Shown here piece after piece: positions 59,511-64,000 of a stretch of DNA of 64,000 nucleotides (position 1 is the stretch's first letter; each line of letters opens with the position of its first letter). The DNA lies in NCBI GenBank assembly GCA_023213395.1, contig CM041465.1, positions 55,311,741 to 55,375,740 on the forward strand, given 5' to 3'. Origin of the DNA: Cycas panzhihuaensis. Lineage: Eukaryota; Cycadophyta. The position numbers and the translations under genes were made by a program. Below the pieces are notes generated by a model. It had not been told where the DNA came from. It made no database searches and saw only the letters and a list, made by a program, of their open reading frames with translations.

Positions 59511-59893
59511 TCTTGAGTCCCGTGGGTGGACCTTGTGGGGCCCATCGAGACCAAGGCTCCCTAATGCCCAGGTCCCTCCTTTTTCTGGGTCTAATTCAGA
59601 TTCTGAGAGGCCAGAATCTGCCTATATGGGGCACAAAAACTATGGAAAAACAACAGAAAGTATTGAATTTCAAACTTTGAAATGGGATGGGTTTCGTAGG
59701 ATCCACTCACTAGATCCGGTCTGGCTGTTGCCATCTCGCTTTATCGATCCCACTAGCTCTCCCTGTGCTCCGATCCAATGGTCTAATCTCCCTCTACGTG
59801 CCTCTGAAGTTGGGTGGCGCTCTGCTGCATAAGGAAATGGCTCTAGTTTCTCATGAGAGCCGGTGAAAATGAATCCATTTTTCGTTGAATTTC

Positions 59894-59901
59894 CTTATAT
59901 A
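59894..59901 (-). promoter_or_regulatory. TATA box for the antisense gene
   Basis: The minus strand reads CCTATATAAGG inside GC-rich surroundings ('gggcccccgcctatataagg'), a classical plant TATA context. It lies 564 bases upstream of the ATG at 59330. No other TATA-like site this good was noticed between 59340 and 60360. Confidence 0.5.
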
Positions 59902-60364
59902 GGCGGGGGCCCTGATGGGCACTACTTCCGTTTTTACTCTCGTGACAGTTGTTGGGACCATCTTATTTCCCCGATCACTTTTGTCTTCTAGTCCTGCTTC
60001 CCGTTGCGCTCCTTTGGTGCCCTTTTTGTTCTTTCTTGCAAGTGCATTTATGGCACCTCATCATTACACTTTTTACAGGGCCCTTCTGTCTTGTTTTACG
60101 TGCCACTTTTATGCATGCCTGAGTTTATACTTATTTGGCTCGTTTTGCCATCCTGGACTCGTTTTCATAGCCCTTTTCTGCTCCTGGGATCTCCAAAAGG
60201 AATGGTCCCCCTTCCGGGGGCATGTTTCGCTTCCCAGAGTGACCTTTTTTGGTACCCCAGGGTGCCCTTTTTTCGCCCGCTCTCAAGTAATGGTCAGACT
60301 GCTTGCTCTCGTCCTTGGGTAGCCTCATTGTGAGGTCCTCCTACCCTCTATAGCTACTTATTGC

Positions 60365-60854
60365 TTGCCTTCTAAGTCTCTCTCTTTTGCTCCATTGTTG
60401 TTTATTGTCACCAGGACTTTGTGTTCACCCATATCCCTCTGCATTTTTACTAATGACAGAAGCTGCAGTAACCCTGGACTTTCTGCTGTCGCTTGGATCC
60501 TTCGCAACCCCTCCGGATACGATTTCCTGCACTCTGGGATCTTCCTCCTCGAAGTAACCAATAACAAAGCCAAGTACACGACCGTTATTGAAGCCCTTAC
60601 TGATGCCCTTCATTTCTATCATGGACCTATCATTTTGTTTTGCGACTCTCAGGTTGTTGTGTCTCATCTTACCTAGGTTTACTAGGTGCGATGCCTCCAC
60701 CTGAGAACTCTCGCTTCAGCCACCAGATCTCTCTTGGCCTGTTTCTCGTCTGTCGATATTCGACACATCCCCTGGGACCTCAATGCTAAGGTGGACGATC
60801 TCGTCCACCTCATCCTTGAGCGTTGCCTCCCTCTTCTTAGTGACCGCCTTTGAG
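60365..60854 (+). pseudogene. Second RNase H (archaeal-type) of gypsy-2
   Basis: The plus frame reads FTNDRSCSNPGLSAVAWILR, FLLEVTNNKAKYTTVIEAL, GPIILFCDSQVVVSHLT, then two stops, VRCLHLRTLASA, VDIRHIPWDLNAKVDDLVHL and a natural stop at about 60854. This is the pattern of the archaeal-type RNase H (DGxSxxNPGxxG; NNxAEYxAxxxAL; DSxLVxxxL; HIPRxxNxxAD). Of its acidic residues the Glu of NNxAEY is Lys here; the Asp residues at NDR, CDSQ and VDD remain. Some Tat elements are known to carry such a second RNase H. Here it sits after the antisense gene, just before the 3' LTR. Its start is uncertain; the domain begins near 60440. Confidence 0.7.
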
Positions 60855-61204
60855 AGACTTGCTTGGCTAACTTGTTGCTCAAGTCTCTGGTTGCCTTTAC
60901 CCCAGTCTACTTGTTTGATCTATCGGGTGCCCTCATATCACTCGTTGCACTGTGGCAATAGGGGGGGGCATCCCCTTCATTCACTCTCATTAGTTATAGG
61001 TTGACTTTTAAATGACGCATAGGCAGCCCCTATGTTGCCCTTGCCTCTGTCTCCCTTATCCATGCATTTCGCCATGACACTCACTAACACCCTTGGTCCA
61101 TATGCTATTTATGATTTATTTTTATATATATGCATGTGCTATTAATAGTTTTTAGTTGCTAGCATTTGCCATCACACTACGCTTCAGAGCGGTGAGGCTC
61201 TACT
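60855..61204 (+). other. 3' non-coding interior of gypsy-2
   Basis: Shared with gypsy-1 (34480-34860, opposite strand), so it is a conserved end of the family. No coding is recognised. Confidence 0.5.
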
Positions 61205-61217
61205 ACCAAGGGGGCAG
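61205..61217 (+). other. Polypurine tract of gypsy-2
   Basis: ACCAAGGGGGCAG directly before the 3' LTR. Confidence 0.75.
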
Positions 61218-63795
61218 TGTTTCCTGGCTACTGGGAATGGACTTGAGATGCATCAACTCAGGTAAGCTCATGTATGTGTTTGCCTGACGTATGCTTGCTT
61301 GCCATTTACATGACTGTATTACTTTCTTGTATGATCACACTGCTTGCGCCTGCCGCATGCCACTTAGCCTATGATGACCCACCGTGGGGGCACTCCTCAA
61401 TGAGTCCTGCACCCCATATGGCACTCAGCCACCCACATCATCTCCACAACCCCTCGAGCACCTCATTTGGTCATGTCTCATCCAAAGCAGCATCCTGCCT
61501 CTACTTTGATTTGCTTTCTAAGTATGATAGGAACCCCGGTTGAGACCCGTCCTTCTCTTCTGACCACCTGTTGGTCACCTGGGTAACAATCCCTAGCCTG
61601 CTCAGCCTTAACATACCTACTATTTGGCTCCTAGCCCTATTTCTGTCCTAATTTTAGCCCACAGGCCCGTACCACTGTAAACTTAGTGGTACCGCGGTAT
61701 TTTCCACGGTACCGCGAAGTTCACCACAGTGCGACTGTTTGAAATTATTTTTAAAATAGGCGTGGCAGTTCTCACTCTTTTCGCGGAATTACCATGTGGC
61801 TCCATGCCTTTTCACTTTCCTACAACTCTAAATGTTCACTTAGAGTTAGTGGAAGATAAAAACCAAAAATTCAATCATTCTTGCCTCTTCTTCCTCCATT
61901 TTTTGAATGCACTCCTATAGCTCTCCATCACTAACTGCAAAAGGACATACTCTTTGGCTGCTACTCTTCCTATAGGGATTTTTTTGCTGCATCTCAAGCC
62001 CAACACCAGTAGCTCAGACCTCCTCTTGTAGGTTCACATGGTGGAAAGTAGGGCATTCACAGGAACTCTCCAAGGAAAAGCTCCAAGGTCTCAAAACCAT
62101 AGTGGTGTTCTCACAGTGGCCTCTCCTCCAAACTAGCCTCCAAACCCTGCCAAATGCAGGTTCTTTCTTCTATTTTCCAGTAGGGATAAACTCTTATTCT
62201 CTGCTGTAAGGTACTCCTTAATATTTGCTCTAAGATTCATGCTATTTCCTTACTTTTTTATGAATAGTGCTTAGTATATTTGTTGTTCTTGACTTTGTAC
62301 TCATTTAGCACTAGCTCTTTGCACCTTGTGTTGTAGTGCTTTCCCTCTTTTTCCTGCAAGCCTACTTTAAGATGGTTGTGCAAGGGGGTGACACAAGGAA
62401 AAGTAGAGGGAGAAAGACGGGGTAGTCCCCCTTGTTGACCTTCTCCCCAAGGGTCCAAACCCTTCTTTTCCTTCCCCTTGCACCTACTGCCTCCCTTGAA
62501 GTTGGGCTAGGGACTTGGGAGTCTATCTCTAAATCTGAACTAGCATTGGAAGCCCCTTACCACACTAGGTTTAGATCCACATTTGCTAGTTTTGGGCACC
62601 ACATAAGCCCCAAAACTGCTCCAGGTTGGTTCATAACCCATAGCCTATCCCAACTAGACAATCTACTGCTCATAGCACCTCATCCCTTGGGTGTGTATGT
62701 ACATCATTCCACTGGTTCTTCTCCTCTCTTGCCTACTACCCTACATAGTCAATATAGTTTATTTCTCTTTCCCTGAGGCCACGTGGTGATTTCTGTGGGT
62801 GAGCTAGCCATTCCGAGGCTAACTCCTTTCCTTTGGGTACCGGCTGGTGTTGATGCTTGCTTGAGTCCTATTTGGAGTTCTTTGGAGTAATGTGCATATG
62901 CTCTTGATTTAATTTAGTTTCAGCTCCTTTATATTTAAGCATATATATAGTAGATATATTTGGTACCCCCTCTTCCAGGAAGGAGAAACTTGCATGTTTG
63001 ACTGGAAGGTTCTGTGATAGTAGCGACACATACGAGATGAGTTGGATAACAGGTTAGTCTCTTGTTAATTCCTTTTCCTCATTCCTTTTTTGCTGTCTTA
63101 CCTTGCTTTGTTTCTTTTGCATACTTTAGGGAGGTAAGATAGCCCCTTCGATTGCTCACGGCAACCATCGCCGGCTGGCCTCATCTGCGCAACAAGTTGG
63201 AGTGGGAAGGCGCATAAAGAAATGTAGATTGCAACACTCTGATCACATGCCATGTCCAGGTATTCCTCTTTTTTTATTTTATTTTTCCTACAACATTTTT
63301 CTTTCATGCATATGTGTGCATATTAAAACATGTAGGAAACGAAAAAAGGGAAGGAATACATCTTTGCATTTGCGTATCTTTTATTCATAGTTGTTTTTGT
63401 TACGTGTAGGTAGTTTTCCTTGAATGTGAGTTACTCATCCCTCACTTCTTTGATTAGCCCATATGTAGGATATTTTATTACACACACACACCTGCACGTT
63501 GCCTTCTCTCTTCCTTAAGAAGATGCAACTCTTTAGGTCCCCTCTTTCCTCTTCCCGGCCATCCAAGGGGTAGGGTGGCCTCACCTTTTGGGATGACCCA
63601 AGGCCTCACCTTGCGTCCCTCTCCCAAGACCACCTTAAAGCAACTAGATACCATTTGCAGGTCTCGAATCCATGCTCTAGTGCATGGATGCCCTGCGTGG
63701 TGATTTCTTACCAATCGACCCAACTCTTAGCCCAACTTAGTTTTATATAGTTATATCTTACTAAACATAGGAGACCACCCCGCAGACGCATTTCA
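61218..63795 (+). repeat. 3' LTR of gypsy-2
   Basis: 2578 bases, starting TGTTTCCTGGC and ending GCATTTCA. A frame of 114 codons at 62432-62776 is matched only partly in the 5' LTR, where it ends after 65 codons, so it is not taken as a gene. Confidence 0.95.
61678..61723. promoter_or_regulatory. GGTACC-core inverted repeat in the 3' LTR
   Basis: TAAACTTAGTGGTACC and GGTACCGCGAAGTTCA enclose a short loop. Here both arms carry the full GGTACC core. Confidence 0.5.
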
Positions 63796-64000
63796 AAAAC
63801 TATTACCTTTGGAGTTTGAAACATGGTATGGAAGTAATAATCTTTAAGGAGGCTAGGTTTGTATGTTGAGGATGTTAAGTACCAATCAATCAAACCTTTC
63901 CTTATAAAGAGAAGGCTTTGTTCTTGAGGAAGAGTGATCTTGTACATTGGGGGTGCCAAATCTCAATCGATCAATAACACTCTTATAGCGAGAATGAGAC
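63796..64000. other. Flank right of gypsy-2, unassigned
   Basis: Starts with AAAAC, the right partner of the gypsy-2 target duplication (one change from GAAAC). The minus strand at about 63941-63958 reads TGGCACCCCCAATGTACA, which resembles the TGGCACCC start of the primer site at 4915-4934 and may mark another minus-strand gypsy element running leftwards. No coding was recognised. Confidence 0.3.

Larger units (their letters stand above)
59331..60364. other. Leader and promoter region of the antisense gene
   Basis: No coding is recognised on either strand. It holds a TATA box (59894-59901, minus) and a GGTACC-core palindrome (59485-59510). A leader of about 540 bases would separate the transcription start from the ATG at 59330. 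Confidence 0.4.
48277..63795 (+). mobile_element. Gypsy-2: 15.5-kb Tat-like Ty3-gypsy element with an antisense accessory gene
   Basis: The LTRs 48277-50905 and 61218-63795 enclose 10.3 kb. Order: Arg-type primer site, gag, protease, reverse transcriptase, RNase H, integrase, a 3.6-kb region with an antisense frame, a second RNase H, purine tract. Large LTRs, the Cys-His-His-Cys gag knuckle, the TGGCGACC primer site and a long 3' interior all fit the Tat lineage of plant gypsy elements. Many stops are present, mostly TAG, so it is inactive. The gag N-terminal half has lost several hundred bases that gypsy-1 keeps. Confidence 0.9.

Noticed and set aside
62432-62776. 114-codon open frame in the gypsy-2 3' LTR
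   Set aside because: The matching frame in the 5' LTR ends after 65 codons, and the differences look like neutral LTR divergence.

Overview
The window is plant nuclear DNA from a large, repeat-rich seed-plant genome. No intact single-copy gene was found. Almost all of it is LTR retrotransposons of both superfamilies (Ty1-copia and Ty3-gypsy), primed by plant initiator-Met-type or Arg-type primer binding sites, old and broken by stops, and nested inside each other. One short piece looks like a host gene fragment. The species cannot be named from the sequence; a conifer-like or other large plant genome would fit.

Layout. 1-2433 is an LTR of a Tat-like gypsy family. 2434-5876 holds a decayed minus-strand gypsy gag with its primer site. 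5877-14801 is a plus-strand non-coding LTR element (called D), whose 3' LTR is split by a second element (E, 9614-14464). 14878-29251 is a minus-strand copia element (copia-1) swollen by inserts: a second copia gag, a 0.6-kb compound microsatellite, a host-gene-like fragment, another copia LTR with its primer site, and an inverted repeat with arms of about 1.05 kb. 30390-46488 is a plus-strand copia element (copia-3, perfect ATCAT target duplication) carrying a whole gypsy element (gypsy-1, 31998-41745, minus strand, perfect GAGAC duplication) in its leader. 46690-47720 is a chromovirus-type integrase remnant. 48277-63795 is a 15.5-kb gypsy element (gypsy-2, plus strand) of the same family as gypsy-1 and the first LTR. 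This one family fills about 43% of the window.

How the parts work together. Gypsy-2 is the most complete copy: LTR, Arg-type primer site, gag, protease, reverse transcriptase, RNase H, integrase, then an unusually long 3' region with an antisense accessory reading frame (57406-59330) that has its own TATA box, followed by a second, differently descended RNase H (about 60440-60854) and the polypurine tract. Gypsy-1 keeps a nearly open gag-protease frame and the tail of the second RNase H but has lost polymerase, integrase and the antisense gene; it would have needed a relative such as gypsy-2 to move. A palindrome with a GGTACC core occurs in the family's LTRs and again in the leader of the antisense gene, hinting at shared control of the two promoters.

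Limits. All comparisons were made by eye. Percent identities and element edges outside the LTR/TSD pairs are approximate.
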